Assembly: GCA_036744635.1 (NCBI GenBank)
Contig: DAIOHQ010000074.1
Coordinates: forward strand, 1-19,373
Length of the DNA stretch: 19,373 nucleotides
DNA from: DAIOHQ01 sp036744635
GTDB lineage: Bacteria > Planctomycetota > Phycisphaerae > Tepidisphaerales > Tepidisphaeraceae
Direction: 5' to 3'
The translations under genes and the position numbers were made by a program. Below are positions 1-10,383 of this stretch, in pieces. The stretch's first letter is position 1; each line of letters opens with the position of its first letter. The notes under the pieces are model-generated. The model was given only the letters and a program-made list of their open reading frames with translations. It searched no databases and was not told where the DNA came from.

Positions 1-103
1 CAGGCCTTGGCTGCCGTCACTTGAGTGCTGCCCGGATTATTGGGCGCACCCGCACAATAAGGTATAGCGCTTGTTTATGATCACTATCGCTATCGCACCT
101 ACT

Positions 104-130
104 GTGGCATGGGCAACCTTGCCCATGCAC
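104..130. repeat. Short hairpin 1, 10-bp perfect arms
   Basis: Arm GCATGGGCAA (107-116) is followed by a 2-base loop and its exact reverse complement TTGCCCATGC (119-128), flanked by GTG and AC. It has the size and design of the next three hairpins, but the core reads CATGGG where they have CACGGG. It is probably a diverged member of the same dispersed family. Confidence 0.7.
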
Positions 131-150
131 CCGAAGCGCAGCGCTCCCTC

Positions 151-180
151 TGCCGTAGCACGGGTTTCCAACCCGTGCCG
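151..180. repeat. Short hairpin 2 of the GCACGGG family
   Basis: Arm GCACGGGTT (158-166), loop TCC, arm AACCCGTGC (170-178). The flank plus left arm, TGCCGTAGCACGGGTT (151-166), is the exact reverse complement of bases 241-256 in hairpin 3. The two copies therefore face each other, as REP sequences do inside a BIME. Confidence 0.85.
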
Positions 181-225
181 GAAACATCTCGATTCCAACA
201 GCGTGTGAAGATGCCAAACCTCCTG

Positions 226-256
226 GCACGGGTTCAGGAAAACCCGTGCTACGGCA
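226..256. repeat. Short hairpin 3 of the GCACGGG family, inverted relative to hairpin 2
   Basis: Arm GCACGGGTT (226-234), 6-base loop, arm AACCCGTGC (241-249), then TACGGCA. The right arm with its flank (241-256) exactly matches the reverse complement of 151-166. The conserved asymmetric flank shows these are copies of one element rather than two unrelated palindromes. Confidence 0.85.
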
Positions 257-275
257 AAGCGCTATCGCTTCTTGC

Positions 276-297
276 GCACGGGCTGGGTAGCCCGTGC
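276..297. repeat. Short hairpin 4 of the GCACGGG family
   Basis: Arm GCACGGGCT (276-284), loop GGGT, arm AGCCCGTGC (289-297). Compared with hairpins 2 and 3, the inner bases changed on both sides together (TT/AA to CT/AG), which keeps pairing and suggests the stem itself matters. It lies 24 bases past the stop codon of the minus-strand gene ending at 321. Confidence 0.8.
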
Positions 298-320
298 CAC
301 TTTGACAAGCCGCACTGGCG

Positions 321-2102
321 CTATTCCACGGTGAATCGCACCCACGTGACATCGTCGCGCAGGTCGAACTTCATGGTTGATGAATCCTTGGTGGTCTCCA
401 CCATTTGCGCGGGACCTTGGGTCTGGGTGTACGCATTGCTGGTCCAGGCCCCGCCTTTGATCGCCTTATCCACGCGCAGCGTCATCTTGATGGTCTTCAT
501 CGGCACGGTGACGTTGGGCGAGACCACGTAGGCCGCGACGGCGTAGGTCTTGGCGTCGATCTGAAACGGCAGCAGCGCCACCGCATCCCTGGCCCGCAGT
601 TCGGTCTGCGAATCGCTGGATTGCTCGATCAACACCGGATTGGGGACGACGTCAAACTTGAACTCAATCGGATCCACCTTTTCCAGCGGCTTGGCGTCGG
701 CCAAGGCGTCGGTGAAGGTCTTGAGCGTCGCCAGCGGCTTGGAGTTGTACCACTGGAATTTGGCCGGATCGATCCCGCTCGGCAGCACCGAATGCTGGCC
801 GGCGCCGTTGTCGGCCGCGCCGCTTTCATACGCCGAATGCCACAGCACGTACGCCGCACCCTGGTTGAGCCAGAAGGCGTAGCTGCGGCCCATCGACCGC
901 TGCTTGATCTGCCAGCCATCCAGTCCCGCGGCGTAAGCATTCGGCACGGAATCCGGCACGGTGCCCAGTGCGGTGATGGCCACCGGCTTCTTGGTGTTCT
1001 GCATCAGCTCGACGAGATTTTCGTGCCGGCTGCGGTCGGCCATCCAACCTTCCGGCCGGGCCAGCACCATCGACGGCGGCGTGCCTTCCAGCAGCCTGGG
1101 CGGAGTACGAACCGGCCAGGTGTCGGCCGAGCCTTTGCCCCACTCTTCGCTCTTGACTCCGATGCCTTCGGTATAAAATGAAATCGCCCGCCCGGCCACG
1201 CCATTGGGCAATTCCTCATCGCTGGCCTCATCGAAAACGTGATGTGATTGCGACATCCACACTTGCGGCTCGGTGAATCCTTCCTGGCGCAGGCGGTCGA
1301 TCAAGCCCTTGTCAAATTCATAAATGCGCCCGCCGGGCTTGAGGGCGGAAAGATCGGTGCTCGGCAAGGGCTTGCTTCGGGCGGGCGCGCCCCACCAGAG
1401 GTTCTGTCCCATTTCCAGGTCATAGCTGTTGGCGCCGGTAAATCCCGCGGCCCTGGCTTCGGTCAGAATGAATTTCAGCGCCTGGTAGGTCTTGTCCTGA
1501 TAGGCCTTGAATTCCGGTGAGCCGACTTCGCCGGCCGGCATCAGCGGGCCATTCCACTGAACTTCCACCCACTTCTGTTCCTTCTCATTGAAGTCATAGT
1601 GCCACCATTTCTGCAGCTCATCGGTCCCGGCCTTCCCCATCGGCGGAATGTGAACGAAGGTGCAGGTTGGCCTGATTCCGGCGGCTTTGCAGGCGAACAG
1701 CACGTTGTGCAGCTCCGCCATCTCCCCTTCCTTCGGCTGGCTCCAGTCTTTGGTGATGTACATCCCGTGATTCACCGCCAGCCGGATGCGCTTCACGCCG
1801 GCGATGGACATCTGCTTGAGCACGTTGGTGTGCTGCTCGATGCTCCAGGCGGGCACGTGCTTGTAGTAGATGCCGATTCCTTCCAGGGCCTGATAGGCCG
1901 GCACGGTGACCAAGTGCGCCCGCCAGGGGGTGCGATAGAGCGAGGCTTCATCCTTCTTGAGCGGGGCGAGGGCATCGGGCTGAAAATAATCCTGAAGCTG
2001 ATTTTTAGCCGGCTCAGCGCCGATGGCGGCCGTGGCAAGGGTGGTCGCTATGGCAAGGCCGGGTAGCTTTTTCAATCGACGCTGGGATGTTGCAGATATC
2101 AT
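321..2102 (-). CDS. Secreted glycoside-hydrolase-like protein, probable TIM barrel
   Basis: Product of 593 residues if translation starts at the ATG at 2102, which has GGAG six bases upstream. An in-frame GTG at 2126 has its AGGAG directly abutting it, which is too close. The N-terminus is a signal peptide: basic RRLKK, a hydrophobic stretch, then a cut near AIGA-EPA around residue 29. The body has alternating strands and helices like a (beta/alpha)8 barrel: GIGIYYKHVPAWS around 76-88, GVKRIRLAVNHGMY around 102-115, IRPTCTFVHIPP around 143-154 and SYDLEMGQNLWWGA around 226-239. Glu230 is a candidate catalytic acid, and a Trp/Tyr-rich segment (YVLWHSAYESG) follows later. The C-terminal ~120 residues look like a beta-sandwich. 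I cannot assign a GH family, and no standard clan-A NE motif is obvious. The role in polysaccharide breakdown is inference. Confidence 0.65.
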   Translation of the reverse strand: MISATSQRRLKKLPGLAIATTLATAAIGAEPAKNQLQDYFQPDALAPLKKDEASLYRTPWRAHLVTVPAYQALEGIGIYYKHVPAWSIEQHTNVLKQMSIAGVKRIRLAVNHGMYITKDWSQPKEGEMAELHNVLFACKAAGIRPTCTFVHIPPMGKAGTDELQKWWHYDFNEKEQKWVEVQWNGPLMPAGEVGSPEFKAYQDKTYQALKFILTEARAAGFTGANSYDLEMGQNLWWGAPARSKPLPSTDLSALKPGGRIYEFDKGLIDRLRQEGFTEPQVWMSQSHHVFDEASDEELPNGVAGRAISFYTEGIGVKSEEWGKGSADTWPVRTPPRLLEGTPPSMVLARPEGWMADRSRHENLVELMQNTKKPVAITALGTVPDSVPNAYAAGLDGWQIKQRSMGRSYAFWLNQGAAYVLWHSAYESGAADNGAGQHSVLPSGIDPAKFQWYNSKPLATLKTFTDALADAKPLEKVDPIEFKFDVVPNPVLIEQSSDSQTELRARDAVALLPFQIDAKTYAVAAYVVSPNVTVPMKTIKMTLRVDKAIKGGAWTSNAYTQTQGPAQMVETTKDSSTMKFDLRDDVTWVRFTVE

Positions 2103-2169
2103 GGGCGTCTCCGTGAGGGGTGTCACTCCTCATACCACTGCGCAAACGCATATGTTAGCCGAAATTTCG

Positions 2170-2189
2170 AAAAAGTGACGCGCAGTCAC
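2170..2189 (-). terminator. Weak intrinsic terminator after the zinc-ribbon gene
   Basis: On the minus strand, just after the stop codon at 2191-2193, GTGAC pairs with GTCAC across the 5-base loop TGCGC, and TTTTT follows. The stem is only 5 bp, so termination may be partial. It separates this gene from the secreted-protein gene that starts at 2102 on the same strand. Confidence 0.5.
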
Positions 2190-2190
2190 A

Positions 2191-3144
2191 TCATGGGGCG
2201 GAAGCGGGAGGTGTGGCAATTGCCGTGGTGGAAATCTTCTCACCCGCAGGCGAAGTTCGCTTTCGCAGCTTGAACGTGAGTGATTGCGGCGAACGATCAT
2301 CGATCGTCACTGATTGACCGTTGTAGCCGTCGCTCCACACCCTCAATCGAAGCGGCTCCGCGAATTTCCAACTTAATGACAATCCTGGTGGTGAACCCGT
2401 GGTGCGTAACGACACGCGCCCATAATCACACTGCAGCGAGGGCAAAAGCGCTTCCCCCGTCTGCGCATCCACCAGATGGATGGTCGTGACAAAGATGGGC
2501 GGATTGGCTCTGCGAAACTCATCCGCTCGCGCCTTCCAGGTTACTCCCGAAAGGATCAACAGCAGAGCAACTGCGGTTGCGATATTCCAACGCAATGCAG
2601 CGCTACCGGAATGCTGCAAGCGATTCTCGACAGGGCGCCGGAGCAACCGAAGCAGCCAACCCGCTGTGTATGATGACCAGAATAATTCCACGACCCTGAG
2701 CCATGCTGGCATCACATGCCGCTGAACCGACCAGTTGGATACCGACAATAGATCGCTTCCCCACAGCAATCCTACTTGGGAGATGGCACATAGAATCGTC
2801 ACCCCCAGAGCCCACCATGCGTATTTGCGGTTGCCTCGATAGACTCTGCGGCCGAGGATCGCTGCCGCGAGCGGAATTATGTCGACATTCAAACTATCGG
2901 TATAAAACGCCAGAAAGAAGGGAACGGCGAACAGCAGTGTCCCACCCAGCATCAGCGAAATTCCAAGCCGCTGGAATGGCGAGCGGCCGGGAAACTCATC
3001 AAACGTTCGCGGGTCCTTGGGATTGAACCGCTGGCCGCACTCGGGACAACGAAATTCTGATAGGCCGAACAGCGAATATTTGCATCGCCGGCAGTAACCA
3101 GCGTCCGCAACACCGCGGTTTTCACTCGATTCCGTTGATGACAT
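2191..3144 (-). CDS. Double zinc-knuckle membrane protein of planctomycete type, function unknown
   Basis: Product of 317 residues. Near the N-terminus is a CxxC-x11-CxxC zinc ribbon (Cys18, Cys21, Cys33, Cys36) in the context YCRRCKYSLFGL...RCPECGQRFNPKDP. This signature recurs in many Phycisphaerae membrane proteins of unknown role. Three to five hydrophobic segments follow: about 58-80, 85-97, 109-128 and 188-203, with a weaker one near 150-165. The last ~110 residues (IFVTTIHLVDAQTGEALLPS onward) look like a soluble beta-domain. A likely topology is ribbon in the cytoplasm and beta-domain outside, but that is inference. The start lies 24 bases after the helicase stop codon, so cotranscription is plausible. 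TTGGGG-N17-TAGAAT (3182-3154) could also give a nearly leaderless private transcript. No strong Shine-Dalgarno is visible. Confidence 0.8.
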   Translation of the reverse strand: MSSTESSENRGVADAGYCRRCKYSLFGLSEFRCPECGQRFNPKDPRTFDEFPGRSPFQRLGISLMLGGTLLFAVPFFLAFYTDSLNVDIIPLAAAILGRRVYRGNRKYAWWALGVTILCAISQVGLLWGSDLLSVSNWSVQRHVMPAWLRVVELFWSSYTAGWLLRLLRRPVENRLQHSGSAALRWNIATAVALLLILSGVTWKARADEFRRANPPIFVTTIHLVDAQTGEALLPSLQCDYGRVSLRTTGSPPGLSLSWKFAEPLRLRVWSDGYNGQSVTIDDRSPQSLTFKLRKRTSPAGEKISTTAIATPPASAP

Positions 3145-3168
3145 TGCGATTTGATTCTACTTCGCCGC

Positions 3169-6387
<3,219 letters not shown>

Positions 6388-6526
6388 ACTCTCCGGTCGA
6401 ATCGGCCCTCACCGCCCACCAAGGCGCCGCGAGGCGAATGTGACAGCATAGGCGAAGACGGGCATTATGATAAGAGCGCGATGCGAGGCTCCCGCGCGCG
6501 TCCCTCGCGCCGCCGCGGGTCGCGAT

Positions 6527-6554
6527 TTGACGGTCTCCCCTGCGCTTCTATAAT
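6527..6554 (+). promoter_or_regulatory. Sigma-70-type promoter for the LptD-like gene
   Basis: TTGACG (6527-6532), a 16-base spacer and TATAAT (6549-6554). Both boxes are near consensus. The expected transcription start is near 6561, giving a leader of about 50 bases before the GTG at 6612. This is one of the few AT-rich spots in a GC-rich intergenic region. Confidence 0.75.
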
Positions 6555-6597
6555 GCCGCCCAACTCTTGGGTTGCTGGGATGGCCGTCGGCGCTGGG

Positions 6598-6603
6598 AAG
6601 GAG
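6598..6603 (+). promoter_or_regulatory. Ribosome-binding site deciding the LptD start
   Basis: AAGGAG lies eight bases before GTG at 6612. The upstream in-frame TTG at 6567 would begin only a few bases after the predicted transcript start, has no such site, and would add 15 residues that spoil the signal peptide. GTG is therefore preferred. Confidence 0.75.
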
Positions 6604-6611
6604 TCCACTGG

Positions 6612-9536
6612 GTGCGCATCGCGTCGGGATTCATTCTGATCGCTCTGGTCTGTCTCACCACACCCGCAATTGCGCAGGTCTCGGCTCCCAGCGAAAAGCT
6701 TTTGCTTACCGCCCAATCCAGCACCACCTGGACCAGCGGCGACAGCAGCATCATCCAGCTTCAGGGCGGGGCGAAGATCGAGCTGGAGCACTCCACGCTC
6801 ACCGCGAAGAACGCGGTGATCTGGCTGACGCCGAAAAAATCTGCCGATCCCGATGAACAACAGGTGCAAGTTGCCCTGATCGGCGATGCCAAGATCGAGC
6901 AGCAGGACGTCACGCGCAGCGGCGATAGCCTCTTCGTCTCCACGACCGTGCGCGGCACGGTGCGGGTCACGGCCGAGCAGCGCATCGCCCGCGACTCCTC
7001 TGATTCGGATCTGTACAAGACCGCCGCGGAACTGCGCGACAGCAACAGCGCCCCGCGCCCGCAGGGGCCGGCCGTGCAGCGCCCCTGGGCCGCGGCCCAT
7101 CCCGAGAATGGCGTCCGCGGTGAGGTGGCCCCGCCGCCGGAGCATCCGCCCGCGCCTGTGGAATTCTCCGCCGGTGATTCCACCCAGACCAACAACACCC
7201 CCGGCGGCAACGTCGCCTTCATCCTTTCCAAAGGGGTCATCCTTAGCCAGAAGCGCGACAACGGTGACTTGATCGAGCTGTGGGCCGACAACGCCGTCCT
7301 TTTCACGCAGCTCAAAAACCTGCGCGATCTCGATAAGTCCAAATTTACCCGCGTCGAAGAAGCGATTGACGCGGTCTATCTCGAAGGGGACGTTCGCATC
7401 ATCTTCACCCCCGCCAAGCCGAAGACGGCGGAACAGCGCCTGACCGGAAGCCGCGTCTACTATGAGTTCGGCACCGACCGCGCCATTCTCACCGACGCCG
7501 TCATTCACACCCTCGAGCCGCAGCGGCAGATTCCCGTGGTCGTCCGCGCCCGCACCGTGCGGCAGCTCGCGGTGGGCGAGTACGATGCCCGCAAGGTCGA
7601 GCTGAGCACCAGCGGATTCGCCACCCCGTCATTCAGCATCGCGGCCGACAAGATCTACGTCCGCGAAACCGACACCGGCGACCCGGAGTTAGGTTCGCGC
7701 GTCACCTTCTACGGCACCCATGCCACCTTCGAGGCGTTCCACCTCCCCTTCTTCTACCTCCCGGTTATCGGCGGATCGGTCACCGAGCACGGCTTTCCCC
7801 TGCGCGGCATTCTCATCGACAACTCCAAACGCTTTGGCTTGGGCATGCAAACCGAGTGGGGACTTTTTGAAACCATCGGCGAAGTGCCGCCGCATGGCCT
7901 GGACATTTCCTACGACCTCGCCTACTTCACCGACCGCGGCCCGGCGCTTGGCCTCAATGGAAAATACTCCGGCGGGTTCATCACCGAAACCACCAAGGAC
8001 CCCTGGAACTTCACCGGCAGCTTCCGCTCCTACTTTGTCGATGACCACGGCAAGGATGACCTCGGCCGATACATCGTCGATCCGGGGCAGGAAATCCGCG
8101 GCCACGCCTTGTGGGAACACCAGCATTTCTTCCCCGGCGACTGGCAGGTGCAGCTCCGCGCCGGCTACGTCAGCGATGCCACGTTCCTGGAAGAATGGCG
8201 GCAGAGTGAGTTCGAAAACGGCCCGCCCCACGACATTTCCGCCTACTTCAAGCGGCAGCGCGACACCGAGGCCTTCACCGCCCTCTTTCAGTTTCAGCCC
8301 AACAACGTCGTCACCACCGCCGAGCTCGAGCAGGAGCAATTCGAAGTCGAACGCATCCCGCAGTTCGGCTATCACCGCATCGGCGACAGCTTCGCCGATG
8401 ACAACCTGACGTTCTTCAGCGACAACAGCGTCTCACGCCTGCGCTTCAATACCACCAGCGCCACGCTCACCGACCAGGGCTTCGAGCGCAACGGCAACCC
8501 CGCCACCTTCATCACCCCCGGCATCGCGTCGCTGGGCACCACCGGCATCGACGATGATCCCACCTATCGCGGCGACTTCCGCCAGGAAGTCGATTACCCG
8601 CTGGGCGCGGGTCCGTTCAAGCTCCTCCCCTACGTTGTCGGGCGCTACACTCCCTATTCCAACTCCCCCACCGGCGGCGCCCGCGACCGGCTTTTTACCG
8701 CCGCCGGCCTGCGCATCTCCACCGCGTTTTGGAAAGTGGATAACGCCGCCCAGTCCGAGCTTTTCGATATTCATCGCATTCGCCACGTCATCGAGCCCGA
8801 GCTGCACCTGTTCGCCAGCGCCCAGACCACCGACCGCTCGGACCTGTTCATCTACGATGAGCCGATCGACGCCATCAATGACGTGCAGGCGGTGCAGCTT
8901 GCCCTGCGCCAGCGCTGGCAAACCAAGCGCGGCGGGCCGGGCGCCTGGCGCAGCGTCGACTTTTTCACCCTTAATATCGAGGGGAATTTCTTCGCCAATA
9001 AACCCACCGAGCCGGTTTTTGATCCGATCAACGGCCCGCGCCTGCGTCCATCCAGCTTCCGCGGGCTGTTCTTCCCTTCGCTGCCAGAAACGTCCCAGCC
9101 GCGCAATTCCATCAACACCGACGCCACCTGGCGCATCAGCGATACCACCGCCATCCTGGCCGATGCCGAGTACAACACCGATGCCAGCGTGCTCTCCACC
9201 GCCGCCATCGGCATCGCCGTCCGCCACGATCCCCGCGTCACGTATTATGTCGGCACCCGCTACATCGAGGCGCTCAACTCCAACATCACCACCTTCGCGG
9301 TGAATTACGAGCTGTCGCGCAAATACGCCTTGGCCTTCGAGCAGAGCTTCGATTTCGGCCAGCGCGAAGATGTCAGCAGCAGCATCACCGTCATCCGCCA
9401 CTTCGACCGCTTCTTCGCGTCCTTCCGCATCTACTATGATTCCACCAATGATGAGAAGGGCTTCTCCGTCAACATCCTCCCCGAAGGGCTCGCCGGACCG
9501 GCCGTCAGCGGCCTGCAGTCGGCATTCGTCCATTGA
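6612..9536 (+). CDS. lptD: LPS-assembly protein LptD (OstA)-like outer-membrane protein
   Basis: Product of 974 residues from the GTG at 6612. LptD is the outer-membrane barrel that, with the LptE plug, inserts lipopolysaccharide delivered by the LptA bridge. Seen here: a signal peptide (IASGFILIALVCLTTPAIAQ, cut near residue 22); an OstA/LptA-like beta-jellyroll repeat (GGAKIELEHSTLTAKNAVIWL, residues ~47-70, and GDAKIEQQDVTRSGDSLFVS); a Pro-rich linker around 142-190; a second OstA-like stretch to ~360; then a long beta-barrel from FYGTHATFEAFHLPFFYLPVIGG (~367) to the C-terminus. The length exceeds the ~780 residues of E. coli LptD. The mature protein contains no cysteine, so it cannot form the disulfides that E. 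coli LptD needs. No lptE or lptA gene adjoins it. An LptD-like exporter of another glycolipid is possible. Confidence 0.85.
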   Translation: MRIASGFILIALVCLTTPAIAQVSAPSEKLLLTAQSSTTWTSGDSSIIQLQGGAKIELEHSTLTAKNAVIWLTPKKSADPDEQQVQVALIGDAKIEQQDVTRSGDSLFVSTTVRGTVRVTAEQRIARDSSDSDLYKTAAELRDSNSAPRPQGPAVQRPWAAAHPENGVRGEVAPPPEHPPAPVEFSAGDSTQTNNTPGGNVAFILSKGVILSQKRDNGDLIELWADNAVLFTQLKNLRDLDKSKFTRVEEAIDAVYLEGDVRIIFTPAKPKTAEQRLTGSRVYYEFGTDRAILTDAVIHTLEPQRQIPVVVRARTVRQLAVGEYDARKVELSTSGFATPSFSIAADKIYVRETDTGDPELGSRVTFYGTHATFEAFHLPFFYLPVIGGSVTEHGFPLRGILIDNSKRFGLGMQTEWGLFETIGEVPPHGLDISYDLAYFTDRGPALGLNGKYSGGFITETTKDPWNFTGSFRSYFVDDHGKDDLGRYIVDPGQEIRGHALWEHQHFFPGDWQVQLRAGYVSDATFLEEWRQSEFENGPPHDISAYFKRQRDTEAFTALFQFQPNNVVTTAELEQEQFEVERIPQFGYHRIGDSFADDNLTFFSDNSVSRLRFNTTSATLTDQGFERNGNPATFITPGIASLGTTGIDDDPTYRGDFRQEVDYPLGAGPFKLLPYVVGRYTPYSNSPTGGARDRLFTAAGLRISTAFWKVDNAAQSELFDIHRIRHVIEPELHLFASAQTTDRSDLFIYDEPIDAINDVQAVQLALRQRWQTKRGGPGAWRSVDFFTLNIEGNFFANKPTEPVFDPINGPRLRPSSFRGLFFPSLPETSQPRNSINTDATWRISDTTAILADAEYNTDASVLSTAAIGIAVRHDPRVTYYVGTRYIEALNSNITTFAVNYELSRKYALAFEQSFDFGQREDVSSSITVIRHFDRFFASFRIYYDSTNDEKGFSVNILPEGLAGPAVSGLQSAFVH

Positions 9537-9599
9537 ATCAGTCGGCCGTCGGCAGTCGGCAGTATTTTCTGCTTCACTGCTGACTGCCCACTGATTCAA
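9533..9599. terminator. Long inverted repeat between convergent genes, probable bidirectional terminator
   Basis: Outer arms TTGAATCAGT (9533-9542) and ACTGATTCAA (9590-9599) are perfect complements. Inner arms GGCAGTCGGCAGT (9551-9563) and ACTGCTGACTGCC (9576-9588) pair at 12 of 13 positions. An AT-rich loop lies between them and small bulges separate inner from outer arms. The left outer arm holds the lptD stop codon and the right outer arm, read in reverse, holds the regulator's stop codon. The left side also shows tandem GTCGGCM units of 7 bases. The stem could end transcription from both sides, though it lacks a clean T-run. Confidence 0.7.
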
Positions 9600-10183
9600 A
9601 ACGCTTTCAACAACACCCGCACCACGCGCGACAATCCGCTTTTTGCGTTGCCGATGAACTGCTGGAAGATGCGGTTGGTCACCTCCATGAACTCTTCCAT
9701 CCCGGCCAGGCGCTGGCGGGTGGCCTGTACTTCCTGACGGTTGGCCTCGCGCTTGCCCAGCGTGCTCTCATCGAGCATTTTCTGGCACTGCTTGATCGTC
9801 TCCAGCACCGGGTCCATCTCGCGGCGCTTGCGCTCGGCGGCGATGATGGAAAACATCTCCCACACATCCGAGAGGCTCTCGAAATATTCCCGGCGCTCGC
9901 CGCGCTTGTGCAGCCGGCGGATGATCCCCCAGTCGCACAGCGCCCGCAGGCTCATGGAGGCGTTGCCGCGGCTGATGTTCAGCCGCTCCATCACGTCATC
10001 GGTACACTGCGGCTGGGCGGTCACATACAGCAGGGCGTGAATCTCGGCCATCGTGCGGTTGATCCCCCAGGTCTGGCCCATCTCCCCCCAGCGGCGAATG
10101 AACAGGTCCTGCGCCACCCGCAGTTGCTCCTGCGTTGCGGCCGATTTTGACGAAGCGACGTTCGGCAGTTCCAGCGTTTCCAT
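9596..10183 (-). CDS. GbsR/MarR-family transcriptional regulator
   Basis: Product of 195 residues, the usual size for GbsR-like MarR-superfamily regulators. The segment RRWGEMGQTWGINRTMAEIHALLYVT (~30-55) leads into a winged helix-turn-helix. TDDVMERLNISRGNASMSLRALCDWGIIRR (~61-90) is the recognition-helix region, and HKRGERREYFES is the wing. Residues ~105-175 are a charged helical or coiled-coil dimerisation arm (AERKRREMDPVLETIKQC...). Relatives control osmoprotectant (glycine betaine or choline) or other small-molecule genes, but no such gene is nearby. The start is supported by AAAGGTGAT just before ATG. A palindrome sits upstream of its -10 box, so autoregulation is likely. The divergent deacetylase gene could be a second target. 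Effector and regulon are unknown. Confidence 0.85.
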   Translation of the reverse strand: METLELPNVASSKSAATQEQLRVAQDLFIRRWGEMGQTWGINRTMAEIHALLYVTAQPQCTDDVMERLNISRGNASMSLRALCDWGIIRRLHKRGERREYFESLSDVWEMFSIIAAERKRREMDPVLETIKQCQKMLDESTLGKREANRQEVQATRQRLAGMEEFMEVTNRIFQQFIGNAKSGLSRVVRVLLKAF

Positions 10184-10210
10184 AGATCACCTTTCAGTAG
10201 TTATCGAAAG

Positions 10211-10216
10211 ATCATA
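10211..10216 (-). promoter_or_regulatory. -10 box for the GbsR/MarR regulator
   Basis: TATGAT reads on the minus strand 28 bases before the start codon. The -35 region 17 bases upstream (near 10234-10239) matches the consensus poorly and lies inside the palindrome at 10233-10244, as expected for a regulated promoter. Confidence 0.4.
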
Positions 10217-10222
10217 AGTTGC

Positions 10223-10244
10223 GGAAACTGGGGAAACTAGTTTC
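10223..10244. promoter_or_regulatory. Candidate operator between regulator and deacetylase genes
   Basis: GAAACTAGTTTC (10233-10244) is a perfect 12-base palindrome. It is preceded by a direct repeat of its left half: GGAAACT occurs at 10223-10229 and again at 10232-10238. The site covers the predicted -35 zone of the regulator promoter, which suits a dimeric winged-helix repressor. Binding by the adjacent regulator is inference. Confidence 0.5.
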
Positions 10245-10319
10245 ATAAGAGTTGAAAATGATGAAATTGCGTGGCCGCGCGCGATGCGTTCAGAGAAATG
10301 CTTTCTGCAACAAGCCATC

Positions 10320-10347
10320 TTGTCAGCGCGCCGCCAACGACTAGAAT
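10320..10347 (+). promoter_or_regulatory. Sigma-70-type promoter for the polysaccharide deacetylase
   Basis: TTGTCA (10320-10325), 16-base spacer, TAGAAT (10342-10347). This places the transcript start near 10354, about 30 bases ahead of the ATG at 10384. Confidence 0.55.
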
Positions 10348-10383
10348 TCCCCGCGAATTCGGTTGTCTACGCGGAGCAACAAA

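Larger units (their letters stand above)
1..320. other. Intergenic region at the left edge, holding a cluster of short hairpins
   Basis: I find no credible gene here. The open frames across it read through palindromes on both strands and have the odd Cys/Gly/Pro composition of repeat translations. From base 104 to 297 it carries four compact inverted repeats, listed separately. Bases 1-103 show nothing I can name. The region lies just downstream of the glycoside-hydrolase-like gene that ends at 321 on the minus strand, so the nearest hairpin (276-297) could also serve as a processing or termination structure for that transcript. It has no T-run, so a classic intrinsic terminator is not supported. 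Confidence 0.7.

Noticed and set aside
104..297. Possible CRISPR array
   Set aside because: The repeats are short, self-complementary, in mixed orientation and irregularly spaced, and no cas gene is present.
17..531. Overlapping open frames on both strands (minus 17-352 and plus 109-531)
   Set aside because: They translate the hairpin cluster and, on the plus strand, run antisense into the gene ending at 321. No ribosome site and no recognisable fold.
2102..2170. Promoter for the secreted hydrolase-like gene
   Set aside because: Several AT-rich hexamers (TAACAT, TATGAG on the minus strand) look like -10 boxes, but none has a -35 partner at a normal distance.
6567..6611. TTG start giving 15 extra residues on the LptD-like protein
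   Set aside because: It lies only a few bases after the predicted transcript start and lacks a ribosome site, whereas GTG at 6612 has AAGGAG at the right distance and begins a clean signal peptide.
8433..9599. Minus-strand open frame of 388 codons opposite lptD
   Set aside because: Its upstream end lies in the lptD/regulator inverted repeat and the rest mirrors lptD codons. No independent support.
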